Shown: in pieces, positions 26,256 to 33,869 of the stretch | Layout of the letters: the number at the start of each line of letters is the position of its first letter | How positions within the stretch are numbered: position 1 is the first letter of the stretch | DNA from: Nocardia sp. SYP-A9097 | Lineage (GTDB): Bacteria > Actinomycetota > Actinomycetes > Mycobacteriales > Mycobacteriaceae | Direction: 5' to 3' | Assembly (NCBI RefSeq): GCF_009649815.1 | Contig: NZ_WJIC01000009.1 | Location: 62,001-126,000, forward strand | Length of the DNA stretch: 64,000 nucleotides | The notes under the pieces: generated by a model | What the model saw: only the letters and a program-made list of their open reading frames with translations | What the model was told of the DNA's origin: nothing | Databases searched by the model: none | Position numbers and translations under genes: made by a program

Positions 26256-26675
26256 GTGGCGGCAGAGAAGCCGAAAAGTGATATCGCGCCAGCTGGTACT
26301 GCGGTAAGGGACGGCCAGTTCGAATTCCTTGTCACCAAAGTTGACCAAGGCGCAACGCATGTGGGTGACGGGTTTTGGAGCGAGGACGCCAAGGGCGAGT
26401 TCGTGCTCGTCCACGTCTCCGTGAGCAATATCGGCAAGCGACCACAGACATACTTCGCGTCAAACCTCCGATTGTTCGACGATCAAGATCGGCGCTTCGA
26501 AGCGAGTTTCGAAGCGGACGCCGCATTGAACAATGGTCCGACCAGCGAGGAACTCAACCCAGGCCAGCAGATTTCCGCAGTGATCGCGTTCGACGTACCC
26601 AAGGGTCTCGCGCCCGTACAAATACAGTTCTGCGACTCCATGTTCTCGCGTGGCGCGAAGGTCGCACTGCGGTAA
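26256..26675 (+). CDS. DUF4352 immunoglobulin-like protein, N-terminally truncated
   Basis: 139 residues from GTG 26256. GTAVRDGQFEFLVTKVDQG, VLVHVSVSNIGKRPQTYF, SNLRLFDDQDRRF, ELNPGQQISAVIAFDVPKG and the end DSMFSRGAKVALR are the complete beta-sandwich of the DUF4352 (Telokin-like) family. Actinobacterial members begin with a Pro-rich cytoplasmic part, one membrane helix and a Pro/Thr linker. Here the linker-like frame continues upstream (GLPAAPAPTTVV) but there is no membrane helix or credible start. Without an anchor or signal it may be non-functional. A second copy of the same end lies 600 bp downstream. Confidence 0.7.
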   Translation: MAAEKPKSDIAPAGTAVRDGQFEFLVTKVDQGATHVGDGFWSEDAKGEFVLVHVSVSNIGKRPQTYFASNLRLFDDQDRRFEASFEADAALNNGPTSEELNPGQQISAVIAFDVPKGLAPVQIQFCDSMFSRGAKVALR

Positions 26676-26771
26676 CAACTTTGGCCCCCTTGAACCAAGG
26701 GCAACCAAATCCGAATGAATCCCGACCTCATATCGGAGTTGGCATGATAGCCGGTATGGGTATGCAGATCC

Positions 26772-26903
26772 CTCGAGCACTACCGCGAACGCGCCATCGG
26801 GGAAGCCATCGTCGCCGGGTACACCGCCATCCCTGACGGCGAGGACGAGATCCTGGACGAATTCCTGGATGCCGCGAGCAAGTCCGTGTGGGGTGAGGTG
26901 TGA
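26772..26903 (+). pseudogene. MazE-type antitoxin relic (C-terminal part)
   Basis: The frame reads LEHYRERAIGEAIVAGYTAI then PDGEDEILDEFLDAASKSV and WGEV before TGA at 26901. The acidic, Trp-containing C-terminal tail and the GYxxIPD segment resemble the toxin-binding tails of small actinobacterial MazE-like antitoxins. The expected ribbon-helix-helix N-terminus is not in frame upstream. The stop overlaps a GTG (26900) that begins a MazF-like sequence, the usual antitoxin-toxin overlap. Confidence 0.5.
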
Positions 26904-27090
26904 GGCCGATTCACATTGCCGAGTTGGGCACAAGCCGCGGCCGGCACCGAACACGGTCACCGTCACCCTGATCACCGGCACCATCCGCAACATGCCCGCC
27001 GAGGTTCGGCTCGATGCCCGCAACGGGCTCGATCACGACTGCGTAGCGTTGCTGGACAAGATCACCACCATCCCGCGGCGCAGTTCACAC
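26900..27090 (+). pseudogene. MazF/PemK-type endoribonuclease toxin relic
   Basis: GTG 26900 opens with VRPIHIAELGTSR, the usual MazF beginning. After an apparent deletion of about 20 codons and a frame change near 26945, the sequence resumes in another frame as VTVTLITGTIRNMPAEV, then NGLDHDCVALLDKITTIP, the conserved MazF core. The gene is therefore broken in two ways and should not make an active mRNA interferase. Confidence 0.6.
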
Positions 27091-27231
27091 CGCGCCGGCC
27101 GGACCTGCCATTTCACCGGCAGGCAGGCACGTCGCAGTGCCGAGAGGAAGCTCGGGCGCACTATTGCGGCACGTCGCCGCCCAGAATGCGTAGCCACTGT
27201 TCGGCGAAGACCATCGGCATGCTGGTTCGCG

Positions 27232-27424
27232 GAGCCCGTATACAGCCGCCAACGGCGCGTTCGATCCAATTCCCAACAACGGCAACAGCTTCGGCGATGA
27301 CCTCAACCCTGGCTTCGCGGTAGATCGGGTCGTGTACTTCGATGTTCCGGTGGGCACGACACCAGCCACGATGGTGTTCCACGACTCAGCCTTCTCCGGC
27401 GGCGCGAAGGTGGCATTGCGATAA
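27232..27424 (+). pseudogene. Second DUF4352 relic (C-terminal third)
   Basis: One frame reads YTAANGAFDPIPNNGNSF, then DDLNPGFAVDRVVYFDVPVG and SAFSGGAKVALR before TAA at 27422. This matches the last third of DUF4352 proteins and ends in the same SGGAKVALR/SRGAKVALR motif as the gene at 26256-26675. The upstream two thirds are missing, replaced by the MazF relic. It ends 6 nt before a hairpin terminator. Confidence 0.6.
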
Positions 27425-27430
27425 CTGAAG

Positions 27431-27455
27431 GGCCAGCCTCAAACCGGGGCTGGCC
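27431..27455 (+). terminator. Hairpin terminator after the DUF4352 relic
   Basis: GGCCAGCC (27431-27438) and GGCTGGCC (27448-27455) form a perfect 8-bp stem with a 9-nt loop, followed by TTATAA. It is placed just after the TAA at 27422-27424, as expected for an intrinsic terminator with a short T tract. Confidence 0.7.
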
Positions 27456-27527
27456 TTATAACAGTTGATCGCCGCAACGGTCGGGCGCGGGCACACACCC
27501 GCCCAGTTCCGAACAGGGCCCAGTACT

Positions 27528-27660
27528 GCCGTCACGAGGGAGCTTGGCCTGGCCCTGGGGGCTGTACGCCGCTACTACCGCGCCGAGAGCGTCGAAGCGG
27601 TAGTAGCGGGCACGCTGACCGGGTAGCCAGCAAACTCGATGACTACAAGCCGGTGGTTCT
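27528..27660 (+). pseudogene. ISL3-like transposase relic
   Basis: One frame reads RELGLALGAVRRYYRAESVE then AVVAGTLTG and a stop. A shifted frame continues ASKLDDYKPVV. Together these resemble the helix-turn-helix and linker of actinobacterial ISL3-family transposases, where a similar helix-turn-helix leads into a SxLDPYKPYL segment. No DDE catalytic part or terminal inverted repeat is visible, so this is a short fragment at most. Confidence 0.4.
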
Positions 27661-27664
27661 CACC

Positions 27665-28102
27665 TCACTCGTGGAACTGGAAGCGCCACGCCTGCCACGG
27701 GTTGTTCACATCGAGTGGCCGCAATGCCAGCCGGGGCGGATAGATCCGCAACAGGCTGAAATCGAGGGCTAGTTCCGTGCCATCGATCGGGCCGCCAGGG
27801 ACGACGATGTGGAAGGCGAAGGGCATCGCACTCTGATAGAGCGCCCATTCCCACTGTTTGCCGAGGCCGAGGACCGGCAGGTTGACCTGCGGATCATCGT
27901 CGACGCCCAGGTAGCCCATGTTTCTGAGATTGCGCAGCGTGACGTTGCCGTTCGGCTGTTCCTCGACAACCCATTCCTGCTCGCCCGGTTGCCCGGTCGG
28001 TGGCAGGGCCATTGCCATGGTGGGCAATTCGTTGTCGAGGACGGTGATCAGCTGTTCATTGGGGCGGCTTATCGCGTAGACGCCGACTGGAATCTGTGCC
28101 AT
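27665..28102 (-). CDS. Beta-trefoil protein, peptidase inhibitor I66-like
   Basis: 145 residues from ATG 28102, with AGGAAGG 6 nt upstream. The sequence shows three repeated strands-plus-turn units typical of a beta-trefoil: IPVGVYAISR, EWVVEEQPNGNVTLRNLRNM with GYLGVDDDP, and WEWAL...FHIVVPGG with ALDFSLLRIYPPRLALRPLD and a QAWRF ending. The order and length resemble the I66 (macrocypin/clitocypin-like) inhibitor family that is sporadic in actinomycetes. It has no signal peptide. It is one of few intact genes in this decayed region, and has no partner. Confidence 0.55.
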   Translation of the reverse strand: MAQIPVGVYAISRPNEQLITVLDNELPTMAMALPPTGQPGEQEWVVEEQPNGNVTLRNLRNMGYLGVDDDPQVNLPVLGLGKQWEWALYQSAMPFAFHIVVPGGPIDGTELALDFSLLRIYPPRLALRPLDVNNPWQAWRFQFHE

Positions 28103-28252
28103 CACTAACCTTCCTCCGCCGCGCGTGAATTGTGCACTGCGCGCGGCATGGTTGGGGATAGGACGAGTGCAGCTGCGTACCCACCTTACGACGGCTCGCA
28201 GCTGAAATTATGCGAACGGCGAATTAGTCTTTCGCTCAGGCGACTACCTCGA

Positions 28253-28510
28253 TCAGTTGAGCGCCATCCACACGTGCTGCGTTTCGTTTCGGCGGTTCTC
28301 GAATTCGAGTGCGTCACCAGCCTGGGCGACAAGGCAGTTCACGATTGCACTAGTGGCGCCATGTACCGGCACGCAAGTCACGCGGCCTATGTCGTCGAAC
28401 TCGAGGCGGCCGACGACCTGTTCTTTGCTGCCATCGCAGTCCTCGATGACAGTGTCGCCGTCCTGCAGTCCGAAGCCACGAAGCAGGTGGCCTGAGCCTA
28501 TGGCGAACAA
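28253..28510 (-). CDS. Hypothetical protein
   Basis: 85 residues if started at TTG 28510 (GAGGGAG lies just upstream); the open frame extends to 28648 without a better start. Codon use is typical of real genes here (mostly G/C at third positions). The sequence LLRGFGLQDGDTVIEDCDG then VVGRLEFDDIGRVTCVPVHG looks like a small beta-rich domain, but I do not recognise the family. It could be the surviving end of a longer protein. Confidence 0.4.
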   Translation of the reverse strand: MFAIGSGHLLRGFGLQDGDTVIEDCDGSKEQVVGRLEFDDIGRVTCVPVHGATSAIVNCLVAQAGDALEFENRRNETQHVWMALN

Positions 28511-28877
28511 CTCCCTCGAGCCTGGCGCTCTGCCCCCGAAAGAGAAGTTGAACCCGGTCAAGGGTGACGATGGTATCCGGCGGCTGAAAAGTGTCCGGCA
28601 TCGTTCATTCAGCGGCGAATACCCGCGAACCAGTGGCAGCGGGCGCACACGCTACACCCGCGTTATCTACGAGCCCGAGAAGAAGCCTCGATACAACCCC
28701 AACCCGAACGCTTTCAAGCTTGAGACCGAGATGGGGAAACTCGCGATACTCGAAGCTGCGGACCCTGGTTATCTGAGGAAAGTCGCAAGAGCGGTAACTC
28801 GTACAGGGTTTTGCTGCCTGAGTGGCTGGCTGTCGCTTTGGACCGGGAGAAGGTTGTCGCCTGCCCGCCTCCGATGA
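28500..28877 (+). CDS. Hypothetical protein, basic
   Basis: 125 codons from ATG 28500, overlapping the start region of the opposite-strand ORF by about 11 nt. The first ~100 residues are rich in Lys/Arg/Pro (PPKEKLNPVKGDDGIRRLKS, then RHRSFSGEYPR and EPEKKPRYNPNPNAFKLE). The last ~20 codons run into the integrase relic in another frame and are probably not original. No domain is recognised; it may be a short coding remnant of the mobile region. Confidence 0.3.
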   Translation: MANNSLEPGALPPKEKLNPVKGDDGIRRLKSVRHRSFSGEYPRTSGSGRTRYTRVIYEPEKKPRYNPNPNAFKLETEMGKLAILEAADPGYLRKVARAVTRTGFCCLSGWLSLWTGRRLSPARLR

Positions 28878-29256
28878 CGTGCCGATCGTGGAAGGACCGC
28901 GAAGCTCTGGGGGTTGGGTGCGTACCGCGAACGCGCGGGTCACGCTTCAGTCGATGCGTGGGCCGTTCGGCATCGACTGGTTCCGATGGTCCGATCTTCG
29001 CGACACCGTCGCGACGCACATTGCGGTTGTCACAGACGACGATGAGCGTGCCAGTGCCCAGCTCGGACACATCGACGGTAAGAGGTCGATGGCACAAGAA
29101 CACTACATCGAGCAAGGTATTCGGCGGCTGACCGCCGTCGATAATGCTGACGTGCTGGAGCTGCTGAATCCCTTCTTCGGGGAGTCGCCAGCGCTGCCCC
29201 AGCAACGAGCGCTACCTGCTGGTTCGTGGACGCCTGAACCGGGAAAACTGCAGTAG
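28811..29256 (+). pseudogene. Tyrosine recombinase (phage-type integrase) relic, C-terminal part
   Basis: One frame starts LLPEWLAVALDREK, matching the LPxWLxxAL stretch of actinobacterial integrases. After a frame change near 28860, a second frame gives WVRTANARVTLQ, IDWFRWSDLRDTVATHI, DERASAQLGHIDGKR and MAQEHYIEQG. These correspond to the (H/W)xLRxT, LGH and catalytic Tyr boxes. The SAM-like N-terminal domain and the first catalytic Arg are gone. It is a broken integrase at the right end of the relic region. Confidence 0.7.
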
Positions 29257-29313
29257 CTCGACACTTTCGGGTCTTGCTCTGTTGCCCGAAAGTCCCTGAC
29301 CTGCGCAGGAACC

Positions 29314-29547
29314 TTAGTCCTTCTTCATCATTTCGTACACGCGCTTGCACTCCTCACACACCGGGGAACCCGGCTTGGCGGAGCGGGTGACGGGGAATAC
29401 CTCGCCGCACAAGGCCTGCACGAAGGTGCCCATGACGGCGCTTTCGGCGATCTTGTTCTTCTTGACGTAGTGGAAGACCTTGGGGATGTCGGCGTCGGTC
29501 GACTCGTCGGTGGTCGTTTCCGGACGTACCAGGGTGTCTGTGCTCAC
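29314..29547 (-). CDS. DUF3039 protein
   Basis: 77 residues from GTG 29547 (MSTDTLVRPETTTDE start). KVFHYVKKNKIAESAVMGT, ALCGEVFPVTRSAKPGSPVC and CKRVYEMM are the conserved DUF3039 sequence, with three Cys that could bind a metal (CGE...CEEC). The family is conserved across actinobacteria, with no known role. The longer frame upstream to 29772 is antisense to the DUF3099 gene. Confidence 0.88.
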   Translation of the reverse strand: MSTDTLVRPETTTDESTDADIPKVFHYVKKNKIAESAVMGTFVQALCGEVFPVTRSAKPGSPVCEECKRVYEMMKKD

Positions 29548-29623
29548 CCGTCCATGATGCCAGGACGCTCGCGGGAGGCAACCGGCATGTGCATTCGACA
29601 GGCGGTAGTGCAAGACTCGAGGT

Positions 29624-30061
29624 ATGCAGCGTGACGGCGATTCCCAGGCCGATCCCGATGGCGGCCAGGATCGCCCCGAGGTCGAATTCCATCCTGCCGG
29701 TTCGATTCCCATGCCGGAGCGCAAGCCGGCGGGGTTCTTCCGGGGGGAGAAGGAACAGCCCACGCTGATCACCGCGGCCGCGGAGTCGCTGGAGCAGCAG
29801 TATCACAATCGGGTGCGCCGGTACACGATCATTATGGCGCTCCGGATTCCGTGCCTGGTCGGGGCGGCGGTCGCCTACAGCATCTGGGGCAACTGGGTGA
29901 TCTCGCTGCTGATCATCGGCGTTTCGATTCCGCTGCCGTGGATCGCGGTACTGGGCGCGAACGACCGCCCGCCCCGCAGCAAGGAAGAACCCAGCCGCTG
30001 GGACGGGCGGCGCAATCAGAAGGCGCTCGACTCACACCCGCACAACGCCATCGACGGATGA
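29624..30061 (+). CDS. DUF3099 membrane protein
   Basis: 145 residues from ATG 29624. The central part LITAAAESLEQQYHNRVRRY followed by two hydrophobic helices (~residues 68-85 and 90-108) is the DUF3099 pattern of actinobacteria. The N-terminus is acidic and the C-terminus charged, so a two-helix hairpin in the plasma membrane is likely. It is divergent from DUF3039, an arrangement I recall from other actinomycetes. Its 3' end overlaps the convergent MFS gene by 30 bp. Confidence 0.85.
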   Translation: MQRDGDSQADPDGGQDRPEVEFHPAGSIPMPERKPAGFFRGEKEQPTLITAAAESLEQQYHNRVRRYTIIMALRIPCLVGAAVAYSIWGNWVISLLIIGVSIPLPWIAVLGANDRPPRSKEEPSRWDGRRNQKALDSHPHNAIDG

Positions 30062-31468
30062 GGGCTGTTTGCGGCGGATACTCACCGACATGAGCGCCGC
30101 CAGTCCGCACAACGCGCCCGCGATGTACCAGGCCAGGGTGTAGCTGCCCTGGATATCGCGGATAAAGCCCGCACCGAACGCCGCCACCGCCGCACCGACC
30201 TGATGTGAGGCGAAGACCCAGCCGAACGCGACCGGCCCGTCCGCGCCGAAATGCTCCCGGCACAGCGCGACCGTCGGCGGCACGGTGGCAATCCAGTCCA
30301 GGCCGTAGAAGATGATGAAAGCCCACATGCTCGGCTGCACATCGGGCCCGAAGAGCACCGGCAACACCAGCAGGGACAGCCCGCGCAGCGAGTAGTAGGC
30401 CACCAGCAGATACCGCGAATCCACGCGATCGGTGAACCAGCCCGACGCGATGGTCCCCGCGACATCGAAGACACCGACCAGTGCGAGCAGCCCGGCCGCC
30501 GTGGTGGCGGGCATACCGTGATCATGGGCGGCGCTCACGAAATGCGTGCCGATGAGACCGTTGGTCGACATCCCGCAGATGGCGAAACCACCTGCCAGCA
30601 ACCAGAATACGGGCTTACGAGCAATCGAGAACAGGACGGTGAGCGCCCGTCCCGCACCGCCGGGAGCCTGCGTGCGCACACCCGCCGCGCTGTCCGGCTC
30701 GGCCCCGTAGGCGGTGACGCCGATATCGCCCGGATAGTCGCGAATGAAAAGCAGCACCAGCGGCACCACCACCAGCGCGGTCCCCGCCACCACGAGAGAT
30801 GGTGTGCGCCAACCGTAATCGCCCGCCAGCCGCGCGATCAGCGGCAGGAATACCAGCTGCCCCGCCGCGCCGGCCGCGGTGAGCACACCGGTCACCAGAC
30901 CACGCTGTCGCACGAACCATCGCCCGGTGATGGTGGCCACGAACGGCATGGACATGGATCCCACGCCGATGCCGACCAGCAGCCCCCAGGTGGCCACCAA
31001 TTGCCAAGCCTGCGTCATGAATACGGTGAGCCCGGCGCCCGCGGCGATCAGCAGTAGGGCGATCGCCACCACCCGCCGAATCCCGAACCTGTCCATGAGT
31101 GCGGCGGCGAACGGTGAAATCAGCCCGTAGAGCAGCACATTCACCGATACGGCCGCGCCGATGGTCCCGTGCGACCAGCCGAACTCCTCGTGCAGCGGTT
31201 CCATGAGTACGCCGGGCACGGACCGGAAGGCCGCCGCGCCGACCAGTGCGATGAAGCCGACCGCCGCGACAATCCACGCCGGATGCAGCCGGCCGAAACT
31301 CATGCCGTGCCCAGCCGGTCCGGGCGCGTCGCCGTCGCGTGGTGTCGCATCGATCGACAGCGCGTCGCCCGCGCGCAAGGGCTCCCCCGGCGCTGCCGCA
31401 TCAGCCTGGCGCGATTGCGGTGTGCCGTGCGGTGTTTCGGGCACGGCATCGGTCTGAGTTTCGCTCAC
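30032..31468 (-). CDS. OFA-type (oxalate/formate antiporter-like) MFS transporter
   Basis: 478 residues from GTG 31468 (MSETQTDAVPE). An N-terminal ~60-residue hydrophilic Pro/Ala/Asp-rich tail precedes 12 hydrophobic helices. AAFRSVPGVLMEPLHEEFGW, SPFAAALMDRFGIRRV, MPFVATITGRWFVRQRGLV and TGIASGWFTDR-like TIASGWFTDR match the OFA/monocarboxylate transporter group of MFS proteins. The substrate may be a monocarboxylate. It is divergent from the GlxA-type regulator at 31559, which may control it. Confidence 0.85.
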   Translation of the reverse strand: MSETQTDAVPETPHGTPQSRQADAAAPGEPLRAGDALSIDATPRDGDAPGPAGHGMSFGRLHPAWIVAAVGFIALVGAAAFRSVPGVLMEPLHEEFGWSHGTIGAAVSVNVLLYGLISPFAAALMDRFGIRRVVAIALLLIAAGAGLTVFMTQAWQLVATWGLLVGIGVGSMSMPFVATITGRWFVRQRGLVTGVLTAAGAAGQLVFLPLIARLAGDYGWRTPSLVVAGTALVVVPLVLLFIRDYPGDIGVTAYGAEPDSAAGVRTQAPGGAGRALTVLFSIARKPVFWLLAGGFAICGMSTNGLIGTHFVSAAHDHGMPATTAAGLLALVGVFDVAGTIASGWFTDRVDSRYLLVAYYSLRGLSLLVLPVLFGPDVQPSMWAFIIFYGLDWIATVPPTVALCREHFGADGPVAFGWVFASHQVGAAVAAFGAGFIRDIQGSYTLAWYIAGALCGLAALMSVSIRRKQPSSVDGVVRV

Positions 31469-31486
31469 CGGTCGAGCTTCCCGGAA

Positions 31487-31500
31487 TTCGCTGTGGCGAA
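31487..31500. promoter_or_regulatory. Possible operator between divergent MFS and GlxA genes
   Basis: TTCGC (31487-31491) and GCGAA (31496-31500) are inverted with a 4-nt spacer in the 90-bp divergent gap. A second imperfect pair (TGAC...GTCA) lies at about 31513-31527. These are short and only suggestive. Confidence 0.25.
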
Positions 31501-31558
31501 CGAGTGGCCTGAATGACACAATGCGTCAATATTCGGCCAATCGTGAGGAGAGGAGGCG

Positions 31559-32557
31559 ATGGTGGGCGCACCTCATGTGGTGGCCGTGCTGGCGCTGGAA
31601 CCGCTGGTCGGGTTCGATATGACCATTCCGCCGATGGTGCTGGGGTCGGCGAAGGACGAGCAGGGTCGCAAGCTGTACGACGTGCACGTGTGCGGATTGC
31701 ACAGCGGGCGTGGCCTTTCCAGCACTACCGGCTATACCGTCATCCCGGAGTTCGGACCGGAACTGCTGGCCCGCGCCGATACCGTGATCGTGCCGGGCAC
31801 CCAGATGCCCGAACCGCGCACGCAAGGCATATTGACGCCGGAGCTGGCGGAGGCGCTGGGCACCATCCGACCGCGGGCGCGCATCGTCTCGATCTGTACC
31901 GGCGCGTTCGTGCTGGCCGCGGCGGGTCTGCTGGACGGGCGGCGCGCGACCACGCACTGGAAGTTCGCCGAGGCGTTCCGCGCCCTGTACCCGCTGGTCC
32001 GGCTGGATGAGAACCTACTCTTCATCGAGGATGAAAACATTTGGACCGCAGCGGGATTGGCGGCCGGTATCGATCTCTGCCTGCATCTGCTGCGCACCGA
32101 TCACGGCAGCGCCGTCGCCAATGACGCGGCCCGCTACTGCGTGGTGCCGCCATGGCGGGAGGGCGGGCAATCGCAATTCATCGAACAGCAGGTCCCCGAA
32201 CCGGGTTCGGACGGCACCGCGCCGACCCGATTGTGGGCGCTGCACCACCTGCATCACGAGCTGGATCTGAATTCCCTTGCCGCACACGCGTGTATGAGCG
32301 TGCGGACGTTCACCCGGCGCTTCAAAGCCGAGACCGGGATGGCTCCCGGCGCATGGGTATTGCAACAGCGACTGCGGCACGCCCGGCAGCTGTTGGAGAC
32401 GACGGATCTGCCGATCGACGAGGTGGCGCGCTCGGCGGGTATCGGCACCGCCGCCTCACTGCGCCATCACATGCGCTCGGAACTGGGTGTGCCACCGCTG
32501 GCGTACCGCAAGACATTTCGCAAGGACTGGCATCGCGAGGACTGGGAGACAGCATGA
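31559..32557 (+). CDS. GlxA-family AraC-type transcriptional regulator
   Basis: 332 residues; ATG 31559 follows the strong purine-rich site GAGGAGAGGAGG. The N-terminal ~190 residues form a DJ-1/PfpI-like domain with the nucleophile-elbow motif SICTGAFVLAAAGLLDG and THW. Residues ~220-325 hold the double helix-turn-helix of AraC proteins (LAAHACMSVRTFTRRFKAET and the IDEVARSAGI second unit). It probably senses a small metabolite and regulates the divergent MFS gene and/or the VOC gene that overlaps its stop by 4 nt. Confidence 0.9.
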   Translation: MVGAPHVVAVLALEPLVGFDMTIPPMVLGSAKDEQGRKLYDVHVCGLHSGRGLSSTTGYTVIPEFGPELLARADTVIVPGTQMPEPRTQGILTPELAEALGTIRPRARIVSICTGAFVLAAAGLLDGRRATTHWKFAEAFRALYPLVRLDENLLFIEDENIWTAAGLAAGIDLCLHLLRTDHGSAVANDAARYCVVPPWREGGQSQFIEQQVPEPGSDGTAPTRLWALHHLHHELDLNSLAAHACMSVRTFTRRFKAETGMAPGAWVLQQRLRHARQLLETTDLPIDEVARSAGIGTAASLRHHMRSELGVPPLAYRKTFRKDWHREDWETA

Positions 32558-33279
32558 CGATTCGGTGGGTCTGGGCATTCATCGACTGTCCCGCAACACA
32601 ATTCGGCAAATGCGCCGAGTTCTGGACCGCGGTCACCGGGACCACACTCTCGGCCAAGCGCGGTGAGCACGACGAATTCGTCACGCTGCTACCTGCTTCC
32701 GGTACGCCATCGCTGAAAATGCAGTCGGTGCCGCACTCTCCACGCATTCATCTCGATCTGGATGTCGAGGATGTACCGGCGGCCGTGGAGCACGCCGTAA
32801 AGCTCGGGGCCACAAAGGTTTTCGAGCATCCCGACTACACGGTGCTGAGGTCCCCGCACGGCATGATCTTCTGCCTGACCCCAGCGGGCACCGCAGGCGA
32901 TTTCGCACCCGTGGTCATCGGACCGGCCGGTGATCGCAGTCGTTTGGATCAGGTCTGCCTGGATATCGGTCCGTCTGCTCACGCCGATGAGGTCCGCTTC
33001 TGGAGCGAGCTCACCGGCTGGCGCTGGACCCCCGGCAGTCTGCCCGAATTCTCCAGGCTCACACCGGAACCCGCGCTACCCATCAAAATGCTGCTGCAAC
33101 GCCTGAACGAGGACCGGCCCACCACCGCGCATCCGGATCTGGCCTGCACCGATATCGACGCGACCGCAACCTGGCATGAAAAGCTCGGCGCGCGCCGCGT
33201 GAGCCGGGGCAGCCATTGGATAGTCATGGCTGATCCGGCCGGTCAGAGCTACTGCCTAACCGGCCGGGATCCGGCCTGA
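32554..33279 (+). CDS. VOC family (glyoxalase-like) protein, two-domain
   Basis: 241 residues in two tandem glyoxalase-like halves: WVWAFIDCPATQFGKCAEFW to LTPAG, and LDQVCLDIGPSAHADEVRFW to YCLTGRDPA. This matches the duplicated glyoxalase_6-like group of small-molecule-binding or resistance proteins. Its ATG overlaps the GlxA stop (ATGA), so the two are coexpressed. The enzymatic activity is unknown. Confidence 0.85.
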   Translation: MTIRWVWAFIDCPATQFGKCAEFWTAVTGTTLSAKRGEHDEFVTLLPASGTPSLKMQSVPHSPRIHLDLDVEDVPAAVEHAVKLGATKVFEHPDYTVLRSPHGMIFCLTPAGTAGDFAPVVIGPAGDRSRLDQVCLDIGPSAHADEVRFWSELTGWRWTPGSLPEFSRLTPEPALPIKMLLQRLNEDRPTTAHPDLACTDIDATATWHEKLGARRVSRGSHWIVMADPAGQSYCLTGRDPA

Positions 33280-33296
33280 CGCAATCCGATTCGGGT

Positions 33297-33869
33297 TCAG
33301 TTCAACCCGGTCTGCGGCTGACGCCGTACGGCCGGGGTCGAGTTGGCCAGGACCTCGAGGTCCTCCAGGAAACGCTCCACGCTCTCGGACCGCGCCTGCG
33401 GTGTGCCGATCTGCTCGCGCACCTTCTCCTCGGTGAGTGCCAGCATGGCGGCCGATAGATCGGCCTCCAGGTCGCGCATCAGCTGCCTGCGGTACTGCAG
33501 GATCTGATCGCGGCCCTGCCTGCGTACCCGCTCCACCTCGGCGGCCGCCGCCTCCCGCATCTGCGCGATGATGCGGTCGGCGTCGGCGCGCGCCTCGGCG
33601 CGCATCCGCTCGAGTTCGGCCTGGGCTTCGGCGACGGCGCTGTCGTAGGCGGTCTTCGCGTCGGTCAGTCGAACCGCCGCGTCCTCGCTCTCCTCCAACT
33701 GCCGCCGGACGGTGTCCTGCGCCTTGGACATAATCCTTTTCAAGGGCGGCAGAATGTATTTGACGAAGATCCAGATAATGACGCCGAAGCCGAATAGCTG
33801 GCTGAAGAAGACGGGCCAGTCGAAGGTGATGTTGTAAATGCCTTCGGCGAGCAGCCCACTGGTGTGCAT
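33297..33869 (-). CDS. ATP synthase b'-like subunit; b-delta fusion lacking the delta domain
   Basis: 190 residues. One membrane helix (WPVFFSQLFGFGVIIWIFVKY) leads to a long charged coiled coil. The sequence aligns with the N-terminal b' part of the mycobacterial AtpH b-delta fusion (FGFGVIIW, MSKAQDTVRRQLEES, RADADRIIAQMREAA, RSESVERFLEDLEVLA). In mycobacteria that protein continues for another ~270 residues as the delta subunit that binds F1; here it stops right at the domain junction (TGA at 33297-33299). No delta, alpha, gamma, beta or epsilon gene follows. It overlaps atpF by one base. Confidence 0.85.
   Translation of the reverse strand: MHTSGLLAEGIYNITFDWPVFFSQLFGFGVIIWIFVKYILPPLKRIMSKAQDTVRRQLEESEDAAVRLTDAKTAYDSAVAEAQAELERMRAEARADADRIIAQMREAAAAEVERVRRQGRDQILQYRRQLMRDLEADLSAAMLALTEEKVREQIGTPQARSESVERFLEDLEVLANSTPAVRRQPQTGLN

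Noticed and set aside
28130..28495. A 121-codon plus-strand frame in the relic region.
   Set aside because: Antisense to the better-coded minus-strand frame at 28253-28510; no domain or start site.
33250..33300. Continuation of the atp operon (delta, alpha) on the minus strand beyond 33297.
   Set aside because: The sequence beyond is the end of a two-domain VOC gene on the plus strand, with no F1 motif in any frame.
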